From Robiginitomaculum sp. (GTDB taxonomy: Bacteria; Pseudomonadota; Alphaproteobacteria; Caulobacterales; Maricaulaceae): a stretch of DNA of 64,000 bases. The DNA is taken from the NCBI GenBank assembly GCA_002733905.1, contig NVXK01000005.1, forward strand, positions 100,651-164,650, read 5' to 3'. Each line of letters opens with the position of its first letter. The first letter of the stretch is position 1. The translations under genes were made by a program, and so were the position numbers. This document shows, one piece after another, positions 34,922 to 43,783 of this stretch. Below the pieces are notes generated by a model. It saw nothing but the letters and a program-made list of their open reading frames with translations. It had not been told where the DNA came from and did not search any database.

Positions 34922-36135
34922 ATCTCAACTCCCAAAATATCGGCGAGGGTGTTGACGTCTTTGTCGCCGCGACCTGATAAATTCATAATGACAAGGCCAT
35001 TATCGCCAAGCTGTCTGGCAATGTCGATTGTGCGCGGTATGGCGTGGGCGCTTTCAAGGGCCGGGATAATGCCTTCAAGCTTGGTACACATTTGAAAAGC
35101 TGCGACCGCTTCGTCGTCTGTTGCCGATAAATATTCTGCGCGTCCGATTTCGTGGAGGTATGAATGTTCTGGCCCAATGCCTGGATAATCAAGCCCTGCC
35201 GAGATTGAATGAGCATCATTAATTTGGCCATGTGCGTCTTGCAAAAGATAGGTACGATTGCCGTGAAGAATGCCGGGCGAGCCGCCGTTTAAACTGGCCG
35301 CATGAAATTTTGTATCGACACCGCGACCTGCGGCCTCGACACCGATCAAGCGGACATTTTTGTCGTCAATAAACTCGTGAAAAATTCCCATAGCGTTAGA
35401 GCCACCGCCAATGCAGGCAATGACGGCATCAGGGAGGCGGTCCTCGGCTTGCAAAATTTGGCGTTTGGTTTCGCGTCCAATAATGGATTGAAAATCACGG
35501 ACCATTTCTGGATATGGATGCGGGCCAGCGACTGTGCCGATACAATAAGATGTATCGTTCACATTGGTGACCCAATCACGCAAAGCATCATTCATTGCGT
35601 CTTTAAGTGTGGCCGTGCCAGAGGTAACAGAGCGCACTTCTGCACCGAGAAGTTTCATGCGAAACACATTTGGTTTTTGGCGTTGAATATCGACTTCGCC
35701 CATAAAGACTATGCACTGCATGCCAAAACGTGCGGCGAGGGTTGCAGTGGCGACACCGTGTTGGCCTGCCCCCGTCTCGGCGATGATGCGCGTTTTCCCC
35801 ATGCGTTTTGCGAGCAAAAGTTGGCCGAGCACATTGTTGACTTTGTGAGCGCCTGTATGGTTGAGGTCTTCACGCTTTAGATAGATTTTTGCCGCGCCCT
35901 TGTTGTTATCACTGTCTTTTGCCGCGTGTTCGGTCAGGCGCTCAGCAAAATATAGTGGGCTTGGGCGACCGATATAATGCTCAGCCATATGATCAAATTC
36001 AGCTTGGAAGCTTGGATCGTTTTGTGCCTCTCGATAGGCTTTTTCAAGGGCAAGGATTGGCGGCATTAAGGTCTCGGCGACAAAGCGTCCTCCAAAAGCA
36101 CCAAAGCGTCCATTTTCGTCTGGAAAATTACTCAT
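34918..36135 (-). CDS. trpB: Tryptophan synthase beta subunit
   Basis: PLP enzyme that joins indole and serine. The 405-residue protein has [12 protein letters not shown], the PLP lysine in [37 protein letters not shown], the phosphate-binding IGGGSNAMG and the C-terminal LSGRGDKDV. Its ATG at 36135 overlaps the trpF stop (TAATG). The Shine-Dalgarno GGGA, about seven bases upstream, is provided by the dispersed repeat that forms the end of trpF. Confidence 0.98.
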   Translation of the reverse strand: MSNFPDENGRFGAFGGRFVAETLMPPILALEKAYREAQNDPSFQAEFDHMAEHYIGRPSPLYFAERLTEHAAKDSDNNKGAAKIYLKREDLNHTGAHKVNNVLGQLLLAKRMGKTRIIAETGAGQHGVATATLAARFGMQCIVFMGEVDIQRQKPNVFRMKLLGAEVRSVTSGTATLKDAMNDALRDWVTNVNDTSYCIGTVAGPHPYPEMVRDFQSIIGRETKRQILQAEDRLPDAVIACIGGGSNAMGIFHEFIDDKNVRLIGVEAAGRGVDTKFHAASLNGGSPGILHGNRTYLLQDAHGQINDAHSISAGLDYPGIGPEHSYLHEIGRAEYLSATDDEAVAAFQMCTKLEGIIPALESAHAIPRTIDIARQLGDNGLVIMNLSGRGDKDVNTLADILGVEI

Positions 36136-36878
36136 TATACATTCCCGGTCGGGCTAACGCCCTCCGCGCCTCTTGATACATTCCCGGTCGGACGTAAGTC
36201 CTCCGCGCCTCTTGTTGTATTTTTGCGCTCTGTATTTTTTGTCATGTGTAAACTCTTCATAAATTGCGCCATTAAAGCGTGATCTTTTACGCCTGCGGAG
36301 GCTTCAATGCCAGAGGCGACATCAAATATTTTTGCATTTGTGTTGTTAAGGGCCGCTTGTATATTATCTGGGGTTAGACCGCCTGCGAGAATATAGGGAA
36401 TGGGTGGGTTAAATTCGTCTAATATTGTCCAGTCAAATGTAAGTCCGTGGCCGCCGCGTTGGGTTGATCCTTTGGGAGGTTTGGCGTCGAGGAGGAGGAA
36501 ATCGACGGTGTCTTCGTATAATTTTGTGCGTTGTAAATCTTGGGACGTGCGAATGGGCAGGGCTTTGATAATGGGTAGGCCTGTGAAGGCTTTGATCTCC
36601 GCACATTTTTGCACACTTTCATCGCCGTGCAATTGGAGCATGTCGGGTTGCATAAGTGTGCAAATTTTTGCCAGTAAAATATCAGAGGCATTGACGGTTA
36701 CGGCTACACGTTTCAACAGGCCTTGGGGTGGTTTGGCAAGGTGTGTCGCTTTTTCAATACTGAGGGCGCGAGGGCTTGGGCATTCAATGATAAAGCCAAG
36801 CCAGTTGGCGCCATTTAATATGGCGGCTTCGACGTCACGCTCTTGTGTGAGACCACACATTTTTACCAAATATTCCAT
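36135..36878 (-). CDS. trpF: Phosphoribosylanthranilate isomerase with repeat-encoded C-terminal tail
   Basis: The 247-residue TIM-barrel enzyme isomerises phosphoribosylanthranilate in tryptophan synthesis. Catalytic cysteine is in VKMCGLT near the N-terminus. [44 protein letters not shown] and the phosphate-binding [19 protein letters not shown] follow. The normal protein should end near MAQFMKSLH. The remaining residues are a lysine-rich linker and two copies of RGAE..xPTGNV, read in frame from the dispersed repeat at 36138-36215. It starts the trpFBA operon. Confidence 0.93.
   Translation of the reverse strand: MEYLVKMCGLTQERDVEAAILNGANWLGFIIECPSPRALSIEKATHLAKPPQGLLKRVAVTVNASDILLAKICTLMQPDMLQLHGDESVQKCAEIKAFTGLPIIKALPIRTSQDLQRTKLYEDTVDFLLLDAKPPKGSTQRGGHGLTFDWTILDEFNPPIPYILAGGLTPDNIQAALNNTNAKIFDVASGIEASAGVKDHALMAQFMKSLHMTKNTERKNTTRGAEDLRPTGNVSRGAEGVSPTGNV
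36138..36215 (-). repeat. Dispersed hairpin repeat, locus C (two exact 39-nt units inside trpF)
   Basis: Two head-to-tail units of exactly 39 nt lie at 36138-36176 and 36177-36215. On the coding strand each begins ACAAGAGG or TCAAGAGG and ends ACCGGGAATGTA. Their hairpins are GGGCGTTAGCCC and GGACTTACGTCC, so both outer and inner stem positions change but pairing is kept. At 13 codons per unit they stay in frame and form the C-terminus of TrpF. The last unit ends at the trpB start. Confidence 0.85.
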
Positions 36879-36916
36879 GCTTTCCTTATATGGAGGGTTT
36901 GGGGGTTAGCCAATAA

Positions 36917-36942
36917 AAAAGGGAGGCTGAAACCTCCCTTTT
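36917..36942 (-). terminator. Rho-independent terminator downstream of mscL
   Basis: AAAAGGGAGG (36917-36926) and CCTCCCTTTT (36933-36942) form a perfect stem around CTGAAA, with an A-tract on the plus strand that becomes a T-run on the minus strand. It ends mscL (3' end 36975) just before the trpF promoter region. Confidence 0.85.
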
Positions 36943-36974
36943 CATTAAAGTTATGTCTCTGTGACTATTTGTGA

Positions 36975-37391
36975 CTATTTTTTCAAAAGATCACGGATTT
37001 CGGCAAGAAGAACTTCTTGTGCAGGCGGTGCAGATGGTGCGGCCTCTTCTTCTTCTTTCTCAGCTTCCATCGCTTTGTTCATGCCTTTAATGATCATAAA
37101 CATGACAAATGCGACAATGATGAACGAGATAAGCGCGGTTAGGAAGTCACCGATATTAATAGAAACGGCTTCTTTGACAGTTTTGTCGCCTTCCATTACG
37201 GCTTCTTTCATCACGTATTTCCAGCTCGCAAGATCAAGGCCGCCCATGAGAGGACTGATTGCAGGCATGAATACGCCATCGATGAATGATTTAACAACTG
37301 TACCAAATGCGGCGCCCATTACGACACCAACGGCCATATCGACAAGATTGCCCTTCATTGCGAAGGTTTTGAATTCTGTCATCATACCCAT
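36975..37391 (-). CDS. mscL: Large-conductance mechanosensitive channel MscL
   Basis: Inner-membrane homopentameric channel that opens under high membrane tension and protects against osmotic downshock. The 138-residue protein has the first helix FAMKGNLVDMAVGVVMGAAFGTVVK (the conserved GxxxG pore-lining segment), the periplasmic loop, the second helix FLTALISFIIVAFVMFMIIK and an acidic C-terminal tail that forms the cytoplasmic helix bundle. Length is typical. It has its own terminator and is probably monocistronic. Confidence 0.95.
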   Translation of the reverse strand: MGMMTEFKTFAMKGNLVDMAVGVVMGAAFGTVVKSFIDGVFMPAISPLMGGLDLASWKYVMKEAVMEGDKTVKEAVSINIGDFLTALISFIIVAFVMFMIIKGMNKAMEAEKEEEEAAPSAPPAQEVLLAEIRDLLKK

Positions 37392-37508
37392 AGTATTTTC
37401 CCCCTAGGATGTAATACGTTCTGATGAACGCATGGATGCGCGCACTAAACAATAAAAAATGGTGGAGGTCAATATGTTGACACTGTCAGACGTGATAAGA
37501 GATAATTT

Positions 37509-37799
37509 CTAATCTTTGAGAGTGTTGTCGATTTTTTCACGTATTTCTTTGCCAGCACGGAAAAAAGGTACATATTTTTCAGGGACAGCAACAACTTCAC
37601 CAGAGCGAGGGTTTCGGCCTGCACGGGCTTTGCGGTAACGTGGTGAAAAAGTACCAAAGCCACGCAGTTCGACGCGTGCGCCTTTTTCCAGAGTCTGTGT
37701 GATGGATTCAAATACAATCGCAACAACACGTTCAACCTCGGTTAAACTAAGATGAGGGTTTTCAATTTCTAGAATTTCGATGAGTTCCGACTTAAGCAT
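37509..37799 (-). CDS. ihfB: Integration host factor beta subunit
   Basis: DNA-bending nucleoid protein that pairs with IhfA. The 96-residue protein has the HU/IHF fold, with MLKSELIEILEIENPHLSLTEVERVV, RVELRGFGTFSPRYRKARAGRNPRSGE (the DNA-intercalating beta-arm with NPR) and VPFFRAGKEIRE. The NPHL segment and the early residues favour IhfB over HU. In many alphaproteobacteria ihfB follows rpsA directly. Here arsC and the MNT-HEPN gene lie between them. Confidence 0.9.
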   Translation of the reverse strand: MLKSELIEILEIENPHLSLTEVERVVAIVFESITQTLEKGARVELRGFGTFSPRYRKARAGRNPRSGEVVAVPEKYVPFFRAGKEIREKIDNTLKD

Positions 37800-37829
37800 G
37801 GTTTACTTTGACGTTGAATCAGGGCTTCG

Positions 37830-38243
37830 TCAAGAGGGATTGAGATTCAAAGTTGTAAGTTTGGATTTTATATCGTCTCTCGCTGTGCGAAAACGCGCTA
37901 GAAGTGCGTTTGCAGTGATTTTGGGGTCATTGCTCGCGGGGTCAGTGAAAGGCCAATGTAAATGCTTGGTTGTGCCTGGGACAATCGGACATATTTCATC
38001 AGCGCAGAGAGTGATGATAATGTCCATTATGCCCGTATCAATTTCGTTGATCGATTTTGATGTGTGGGTGTTTAGATCAATGTTGATTTCTGCCATGACT
38101 TCAATTGCATATGGATTTACAGATGTGGCGGCCGAACCCGCACTGTAAACATTGGCAATATCTTTGTACATTTCACGGGCAAGGCCCTCGGCCATTTGGC
38201 TACGGGCGGAATTGGCGACACAGAGAAAGAGAATGTTTTTCAT
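37830..38243 (-). CDS. arsC: Arsenate reductase ArsC, thioredoxin-coupled type (LMW-PTPase fold)
   Basis: The 137-residue protein has the P-loop FLCVANSARSQMAEGLAR (CX5R, cysteine near residue 8), the ITLCADEICPIVPG segment with the two cysteines used for the intramolecular disulfide relay, and the HWPFTDPAS aspartate loop. This three-cysteine layout is that of thioredoxin-coupled ArsC rather than of simple protein tyrosine phosphatases. No arsR, arsB or acr3 gene is adjacent. Its 5' end overlaps the MNT-HEPN gene by four bases, so the two form one operon. Confidence 0.85.
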   Translation of the reverse strand: MKNILFLCVANSARSQMAEGLAREMYKDIANVYSAGSAATSVNPYAIEVMAEINIDLNTHTSKSINEIDTGIMDIIITLCADEICPIVPGTTKHLHWPFTDPASNDPKITANALLARFRTARDDIKSKLTTLNLNPS

Positions 38244-39163
38244 TGTTGCTGCTTTAGTTTTTCTAAATGTTCTTCACAAATAATTTTGGTCAAGGACTGA
38301 AGCTGAACGACTTGTTTTCCAACCCATTCCAGATCGTGCATGGATATTTGATAATGTTTGGAATAACGTGCTTGGATATAGGCATTTTTAATTTTAGAAA
38401 ACCGTGTTTGGTGACGCTTGTAATAGCGTGGCCATGCCTCAACCAAGCGCGCATCCAGACTTTCAGAAAATGACCGTAGGCGATTGAGGTTATGGGTAAA
38501 GGGCGCGTGATTGGTCAGGACAAGCAGGAGACAATTATAGCTGGCTTCTACTGCCTGATGTAAGGTAAAGGCTGCGTCTTTTCGCCAACCAGTATCGTTT
38601 AGACCTTTGTTAAATTGGTCGGAGAATGTTTCTAAACGCCGTTGAATATAAGGAAACCATTCTTCATAATATTCGTTTGCGACTTCATATGCTATTTTAG
38701 GTGATAAAGGGGTTATGGCTTTAAAACGGTGGCCGTTTACTTCGTAAAGAATAATGCCTTGATTTATGATGTTGATGAAAAATGGTTTTCCGCCGACTAA
38801 ACCGTCATTGATTTCTGCCATTGTATGGAGAATGAAATTGACTTCGGGTTTGTCAGGATTGGCAATTTTTTCACGGACAAATCTATCTTCGGCGTGGCGC
38901 CAATATGCGTCACTATCGGTTAGCCCTTTGTGGGATACGACAATAAGAATATCGTAATCACTTATGTAATTTGTTTGCGGGGATTCAATCCAATCATTTC
39001 GGGCATGACTTCCAAACAGGATGATTTTTAGAATACGTCCCTGTTTTTTCCATTTACTTGTGGTCAGTTTAAGACTGTCCTCAAATTCATGAAATAAAAT
39101 TTCAGTGATGCGCGATAATTCACGTTGTTTTTGTTCCGGTAAATGTTCGAGGCTTGTTTTCAT
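38240..39163 (-). CDS. Fused MNT nucleotidyltransferase-HEPN domain protein
   Basis: The 307-residue protein joins an N-terminal minimal nucleotidyltransferase with a C-terminal HEPN domain. The first has FGSHARNDW for the GS motif, and SDYDILIVV for the two catalytic aspartates. The second begins around residue 165 with YYEEWFPYIQRRLETF and ends with ARYSKHYQIS, close to the HEPN Rx4-6H-type motif. As separate genes MNT and HEPN form toxin-antitoxin pairs, in which the MNT adenylylates the HEPN RNase. A single chain could be self-neutralised or a different regulator. It overlaps arsC by four bases. Confidence 0.82.
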   Translation of the reverse strand: MKTSLEHLPEQKQRELSRITEILFHEFEDSLKLTTSKWKKQGRILKIILFGSHARNDWIESPQTNYISDYDILIVVSHKGLTDSDAYWRHAEDRFVREKIANPDKPEVNFILHTMAEINDGLVGGKPFFINIINQGIILYEVNGHRFKAITPLSPKIAYEVANEYYEEWFPYIQRRLETFSDQFNKGLNDTGWRKDAAFTLHQAVEASYNCLLLVLTNHAPFTHNLNRLRSFSESLDARLVEAWPRYYKRHQTRFSKIKNAYIQARYSKHYQISMHDLEWVGKQVVQLQSLTKIICEEHLEKLKQQQ

Positions 39164-39243
39164 GAAATAGGCTTAGCAAGGGTTTGTGGATTTGTCGTGT
39201 AAAATTATCCTAGATATATGAATGATAAAAATGAAACGGCCAC

Positions 39244-39277
39244 AAAAAAAGCCCCCCAGAGAATATCTGGGAGGCTT
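39244..39277 (-). terminator. Rho-independent terminator downstream of rpsA
   Basis: AAAAAAAGCC leads into CCCCAGA pairing with TCTGGG, with outer AAGCC/GGCTT pairs (stem 39249-39277), giving a T-run on the minus strand. It ends the aroA-cmk-rpsA transcript 25 bp after the rpsA stop. Confidence 0.8.
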
Positions 39278-39302
39278 GTCATTATTTAGACTTAGGAAAG
39301 AG

Positions 39303-40994
39303 TTAGTCTTTCTTAAGGGCCGCACCAAGGATATCACCAAGGGACGCGCCAGCATTTGTTGAGCCGTATTGTGCCACTGCTTCTTTTTCTTCAGCATATT
39401 CAAGTGCTTTGATAGAAAGTGTTGCACGGTTTGTTTTACGGTCCATCTTAACGATAAGGGCGTCAACTTTGTCACCAACAGCGAAACGCTCTGGACGTTG
39501 ATCTGAACGTTCACGTGAAAGGTCAGCTTTGCGGATAAAGGCTTTGCCTTCATTGTCGTCACCATAAGTAACTTCAATGCCACCAGTGTTAACTTCAGTG
39601 ATTGTACAGGTAACAGTTTTGCCGCGTGATGCGCCAGGTACTGCGCCTGTATCTTTGGTAAGTTGTTTAACACCAAGGCTGATACGTTCTTTTTCGATAT
39701 CAACTTCGAGGATTTTTGCTTCGACCATGTCACCTTTGGTGTATTCAGACAGCGCTTCTTCACCAGACTTATCCCATGAGAGATCAGAAAGATGTGCCAT
39801 GCCGTCAATCTCGCCGTCGAGACCGATGAAGAGACCAAATTCAGTGATAGAACGCACTTCGCCTTTGATTGTTGAACCAACAGGGAAACGATCAGTAAAG
39901 CTATCCCAAGGATTTTCCATCAATTGTTTGATACCAAGTGAAATACGACGTTTCTCTGGATCAACTTCAAGAACGATAATGTCGATCTCTTGTGATGTTG
40001 AAACGATTTTACCTGGATGGATGTTTTTCTTCGTCCAGCTCATTTCAGAAACATGTACAAGACCTTCAACGCCTTCTTCAAGTTCTACAAATGCGCCGTA
40101 ATCAGCAATGTTTGAAACTTTACCAACAAGCTTGGTGCCAACTGGATATTTCGCAACTGCTGCCAACCATGGATCTTCGGTCAACTGTTTCATGCCAAGG
40201 CTGATACGTTGTGTTTCAGGATTGATACGGATGATTTTCACTTTAACAGTTTGATCAACAGTAAGGACTTGGCTTGGGTGGCTTACGCGACGCCAAGACA
40301 TGTCTGTCACATGAAGAAGACCATCAATACCGCCAAGATCAACAAAGGCGCCGTAATCAGTGATATTTTTCACAATACCTTCGCGCTCTTCGCCTTCAGC
40401 CAAATTGCTGACAAGCTCTGCGCGTTGTTCTGCACGGCTTTCTTCGAGGATAGCACGACGAGAAACAACGATATTGCCACGTGGGCGATCCATTTTCAAA
40501 ATCATGAAGGGTTGGTCTTGGTTCATCAATGGTGTCACGTCACGTACAGGACGGATATCAACTTGTGAACCTGGCAAGAATGCGTTTACGCCGCCAAGAT
40601 CAACAGTAAAGCCACCTTTAACGCGGCTAACAATTGCGCCGTTAACAGGTTTGCCTGATTTGAAGATTTCGTCCATTTTGATCCAGCTTTCTTCACGGCG
40701 CGCTTTGTCGCGTGAAAGAACTGCATCACCAAGAGCATTTTCGATGCGCTCGAGATAGATGTCAACTACGTCGCCAACAGCAACCGCTGTATCTTCACCT
40801 GGTACATAAAATTCGCGTATTGAGATGCGGCCTTCAGTTTTTAGGCCTACGTCGACGATAACGATGTCTTTTTCGATTGCTGTTACTGTGCCTTTAATGA
40901 CAGTACCCTCTTGCATTGAATTTGTTTCAAGGGCGGCTTCTAGCATCGAAGCAAAATCATCCGTCGTCGGATTAAGGTGTTGAGCTTCGCTCAT
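39303..40994 (-). CDS. rpsA: 30S ribosomal protein S1
   Basis: S1 binds mRNA at the 30S platform and helps start translation of structured or weakly SD-led messages. From the ATG at 40994 (GGAG eight bases upstream) the protein has 563 residues with six S1/OB domains. These start near GTVIKGTVTAIEKD, GKPVNGAIVSRVKGG, EREGIVKNITDYGAF, GTKLVGKVSNIADYG, GSTIKGEVRSITEFG and GKTVTCTITEV. The ORF itself extends to 41027 but the upstream part lacks a site. The 109-bp leader after cmk has a GC-rich stretch that could fold (CCGGAC/GTCCGG), possibly for S1 autoregulation. Confidence 0.97.
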   Translation of the reverse strand: MSEAQHLNPTTDDFASMLEAALETNSMQEGTVIKGTVTAIEKDIVIVDVGLKTEGRISIREFYVPGEDTAVAVGDVVDIYLERIENALGDAVLSRDKARREESWIKMDEIFKSGKPVNGAIVSRVKGGFTVDLGGVNAFLPGSQVDIRPVRDVTPLMNQDQPFMILKMDRPRGNIVVSRRAILEESRAEQRAELVSNLAEGEEREGIVKNITDYGAFVDLGGIDGLLHVTDMSWRRVSHPSQVLTVDQTVKVKIIRINPETQRISLGMKQLTEDPWLAAVAKYPVGTKLVGKVSNIADYGAFVELEEGVEGLVHVSEMSWTKKNIHPGKIVSTSQEIDIIVLEVDPEKRRISLGIKQLMENPWDSFTDRFPVGSTIKGEVRSITEFGLFIGLDGEIDGMAHLSDLSWDKSGEEALSEYTKGDMVEAKILEVDIEKERISLGVKQLTKDTGAVPGASRGKTVTCTITEVNTGGIEVTYGDDNEGKAFIRKADLSRERSDQRPERFAVGDKVDALIVKMDRKTNRATLSIKALEYAEEKEAVAQYGSTNAGASLGDILGAALKKD

Positions 40995-41103
40995 AATATA
41001 GTCTCCAATAGATATTTGACATGCCAATTGGTTGGTTCCAACGGTCTAGCCCGGACCATCCGGACGTCTCTGTGTTCGGGCTGTTACAGTTTAAAGCTTA
41101 TGC

Positions 41104-41742
41104 TTACCTTAAAGCGGCATCAATTATTGAAATTACCGCCTCGAACGCCGCGTCTATAGACAAATTTGACGTATCTAGCAAGTGTGCATTTTCAGCAGGT
41201 TTTAAGGGGGCCTCGGCGCGGTTCATATCGCGGTGGTCACGTTCGGTTAATTGGGCCAGAACTTCGTCGTAGGAAATGTCCTCATTATAGGAAATGAGTT
41301 CTTTGTGGCGACGCTTTGCACGGATGCTCGGTTTGGCGTCAATATAGATTTTTACGTCTGCATTTGGGCAAATTACTGTGCCAATATCACGGCCATCAAG
41401 GACGGCCCCGTCAAAGCCTTTGGGTGGGTTTTGTGCAAAGCCTGTTTGGAAGGTGAATAGTGCGGCGCGCACTTGCGTATGTACGGCAACTTTTGACGCG
41501 GCGGCCCCAATCGGGCCAGATTTAAGCTCTGGATTATCTAGATCATTGAGGGTGAGCGTTTTTGCCAGTTTTGCACAGGCTTTGCCGTCTTCAAGATCAA
41601 CATTATTCTCGATGGCTTTGGCGGCAGTTGCGCGGTAGATTTTACCTGTGTCTAAATAGGCATAGTTATAATGTGCACCAATTTTTTTCGCGAGTGTGCC
41701 TTTGCCTGAAGAAAATGTACCATCGATTGCAATAACTACCAT
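41104..41742 (-). CDS. cmk: Cytidylate kinase
   Basis: Phosphorylates CMP and dCMP. The 212-residue protein has the P-loop IAIDGTFSSGKGTLAKKIG at the N-terminus, LDTGKIYRATA, the GRDIGTVICPNADVKIYIDA motif and the RAKRRHKEL lid. ATG at 41742 has AGGA seven bases upstream, in the 9-bp gap after the aroA stop. The aroA-cmk-rpsA order is conserved in many alphaproteobacteria. The C-terminal DAALR is short but complete. Confidence 0.95.
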   Translation of the reverse strand: MVVIAIDGTFSSGKGTLAKKIGAHYNYAYLDTGKIYRATAAKAIENNVDLEDGKACAKLAKTLTLNDLDNPELKSGPIGAAASKVAVHTQVRAALFTFQTGFAQNPPKGFDGAVLDGRDIGTVICPNADVKIYIDAKPSIRAKRRHKELISYNEDISYDEVLAQLTERDHRDMNRAEAPLKPAENAHLLDTSNLSIDAAFEAVISIIDAALR

Positions 41743-41751
41743 GATGAATTC

Positions 41752-43110
41752 CTAGTGTGGCTTTGGCATAGTGATGGGCGCGCCAATCGAGGACATGAGA
41801 TCAAAAAAGTCTGGAAAACTGGTGGCAATCATTGCGGCGTCATCAATGCTCACAGGGTTTTTTGTGCCAAGGCCTAAAACAAGTGCGCTCATGGCGATAC
41901 GGTGATCATGATGTGTCGTGACGCACGCGCCGCCTTTAATACCGCTTGGCAATACCCCGCCTGTGACGAGAAGGTTGTCGCCTTTAATTTTAGTTGCAAC
42001 GCCGTTTTGGCTAAGGAGTGCGTGGGTGGCAACGAGGCGGTCGCTTTCTTTCACCCGCAATTCAGCAAGGCCGCGCATTTCTGTTGTGCCTTTGGCATAG
42101 GCGGCGATGACGGCCAAAATTGGATATTCGTCAACCATAGACGGTACACGGTCTTCGGGTACGGTCACGCCGACAAGTTTTGAATATTTAACATGAATAT
42201 CCGCAATAATTTCACCACCAGATTTACGGAAATTATCGGCGCGTAAAAACGCACCCATTTCTGTTAGGACTTCAAACAGGCCTGTGCGTGACGCGTTCAT
42301 CATTATATTTTCAACGATAATATCTGAGCCCGGTACGACAAGCGCGGCAGCAATTAAAAAGGCTGCGGATGATGGATCGCCGGGTACGGTGACATTTGTT
42401 GCTTTCAAGAGGACGGGGCCTTTGATGGATACGGATGAACCCGTATCAATTGATTTACGGGTCACAGGCACACCAAAGGCTTCAAGCATGTTTTCCGTAT
42501 GATCACGGGTGATACTTGTTTCAATCACTTCGGTCGTGCCGCGTGTTTTCAGGCCTGCGAGTATCAAAGCCGATTTCACTTGTGCAGAGGCGTGTGGGGG
42601 GGTGAAGCTAAATGGTTTTAAATTGCCGCCTTTGGTTTGCGAAAGCGGAAGTGTGCTGTTGGTTGATGTGAATTTCGCGCCCATTTGGGTCAGTGGGTCA
42701 AGCACGCGACCCATTGGGCGCACAGATAGACTTTCGTCGCCAATATAATCAACCGTGATATTAAATGCACTCGCCGCGCCCATCACAAGGCGAGCACCTG
42801 TACCAGCATTGCCAAAATCAACGGGGGCCTTGGGTGTTGTAAATCCGCGTTTGCCACAGCCCTTTACGATCCATTTACCTTGGGATTTTTGAGTAATTTC
42901 AGCGCCAAAGGCGCGCATAGCTCCCGCAGTCTGTAAAATGTCGTCGCCTTCTAACAGGCCTTGAATCGTAGTTGTGCCTTCGGCTAAAGCACCAAAAATC
43001 AAGGCACGATGAGATATGGATTTATCACCGGGGGCGCGGACAGTGCCTTTTAGGGGCGCATTTGGTTTTGTTGCGTGGGTTTGCGTCTCTAATGTGTTTG
43101 CATTTTTCAT
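41752..43110 (-). CDS. aroA: 3-phosphoshikimate 1-carboxyvinyltransferase (EPSP synthase)
   Basis: Adds the enolpyruvyl group of PEP to shikimate 3-phosphate. From ATG 43110 (AGG seven bases upstream) the protein has 452 residues. APGDKSISHRALIFGALAEG, FGNAGTGARLVMG, DESLSVRPMGRVLDPLTQMG, SAQVKSALILAGL, TRDHTENML and the RVKESDRL motif identify the family and place it with class II enzymes. At the position where CP4-type enzymes have alanine (GNAATG), this one has glycine. An upstream ATG at 43152 has no ribosome-binding site. Confidence 0.95.
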   Translation of the reverse strand: MKNANTLETQTHATKPNAPLKGTVRAPGDKSISHRALIFGALAEGTTTIQGLLEGDDILQTAGAMRAFGAEITQKSQGKWIVKGCGKRGFTTPKAPVDFGNAGTGARLVMGAASAFNITVDYIGDESLSVRPMGRVLDPLTQMGAKFTSTNSTLPLSQTKGGNLKPFSFTPPHASAQVKSALILAGLKTRGTTEVIETSITRDHTENMLEAFGVPVTRKSIDTGSSVSIKGPVLLKATNVTVPGDPSSAAFLIAAALVVPGSDIIVENIMMNASRTGLFEVLTEMGAFLRADNFRKSGGEIIADIHVKYSKLVGVTVPEDRVPSMVDEYPILAVIAAYAKGTTEMRGLAELRVKESDRLVATHALLSQNGVATKIKGDNLLVTGGVLPSGIKGGACVTTHHDHRIAMSALVLGLGTKNPVSIDDAAMIATSFPDFFDLMSSIGAPITMPKPH

Positions 43111-43274
43111 TTTAAAACCTATTTTTCCTAACAATCCTGTATTTCGTAGCATTTGTTAGTTGACTTGAGTGTTTGGTACGCTAAGCAAACGAATGCAAGC
43201 CTGCCTTTGTAAGGGGACGGGTTAAAAATACAAGAAAATTACGAAACGCAATACAATAAAACAGGATATTAAAC

Positions 43275-43715
43275 GTGGCTAAAGTAGATTTGGGCGAAAA
43301 GCAAAACTGCCCCGAGTGCGAAAAGAAATTTTACGACCTATCAAAGATGCCAGCAATATGCCCATATTGTTCGACAAGTTTTGATCCAAGCCTGATTGCT
43401 GGCACGGCACAGCCTCTGCGTTCAAATGTAGACGAGCCTGATGAAGACGAAGTCAAAAAAGAGGATGAGTCCGATGATGATGGTGATGATGCACAAGCAA
43501 AAGAACTAGAGCTTGACGGCGACAATGCAAACTTCGGCGGTTCTGGTAATGGCGGCGATGACGGCGATGATGCTGGCGACGCGCCTAATATGGATGGTTT
43601 CTCAAGTTCAGACGATGTCGACGAGGAAGAAGCCGCTGACGATGAGGAGGAGGAGACAGCTCCACCAACAACGAAAGAAGGCGAAGAAGATAATGTCGAG
43701 GAAGAAGACGTTTAA
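43275..43715 (+). CDS. TIGR02300 family zinc-ribbon protein with acidic tail
   Basis: The 146-residue protein has a short zinc ribbon (NCPECEKKFYDLSKMPAICPYC, cysteines at about 12, 15, 34, 37), with the FYDL signature of family TIGR02300, then an extremely acidic low-complexity C-terminus rich in Asp and Glu. The family is found in alphaproteobacteria next to aroA, as here (divergent). No function is established. The clean terminator after it supports a monocistronic gene. Confidence 0.85.
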   Translation: MAKVDLGEKQNCPECEKKFYDLSKMPAICPYCSTSFDPSLIAGTAQPLRSNVDEPDEDEVKKEDESDDDGDDAQAKELELDGDNANFGGSGNGGDDGDDAGDAPNMDGFSSSDDVDEEEAADDEEEETAPPTTKEGEEDNVEEEDV

Positions 43716-43740
43716 TCCCTGATTTTCATGTTACGAATTT

Positions 43741-43772
43741 AAACCCTATATGTTCCGCATATAGGGTTTTTT
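43741..43772 (+). terminator. Rho-independent terminator after the TIGR02300 gene
   Basis: AAACCCTATATG (43741-43752) pairs perfectly with CATATAGGGTTT (43758-43769) around TTCCG, followed by TTT. A-tract and T-run on the two sides allow use by the convergent metallo-hydrolase gene as well. Confidence 0.9.
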
Positions 43773-43783
43773 ATTGGCTAAAA

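Noticed and set aside
39173-39880. Minus-strand frame of 235 codons overlapping rpsA
   Set aside because: It is an alternative frame of rpsA, which has six S1 domains and normal length. It has low complexity (Leu, Lys, Ser) and no start signals.
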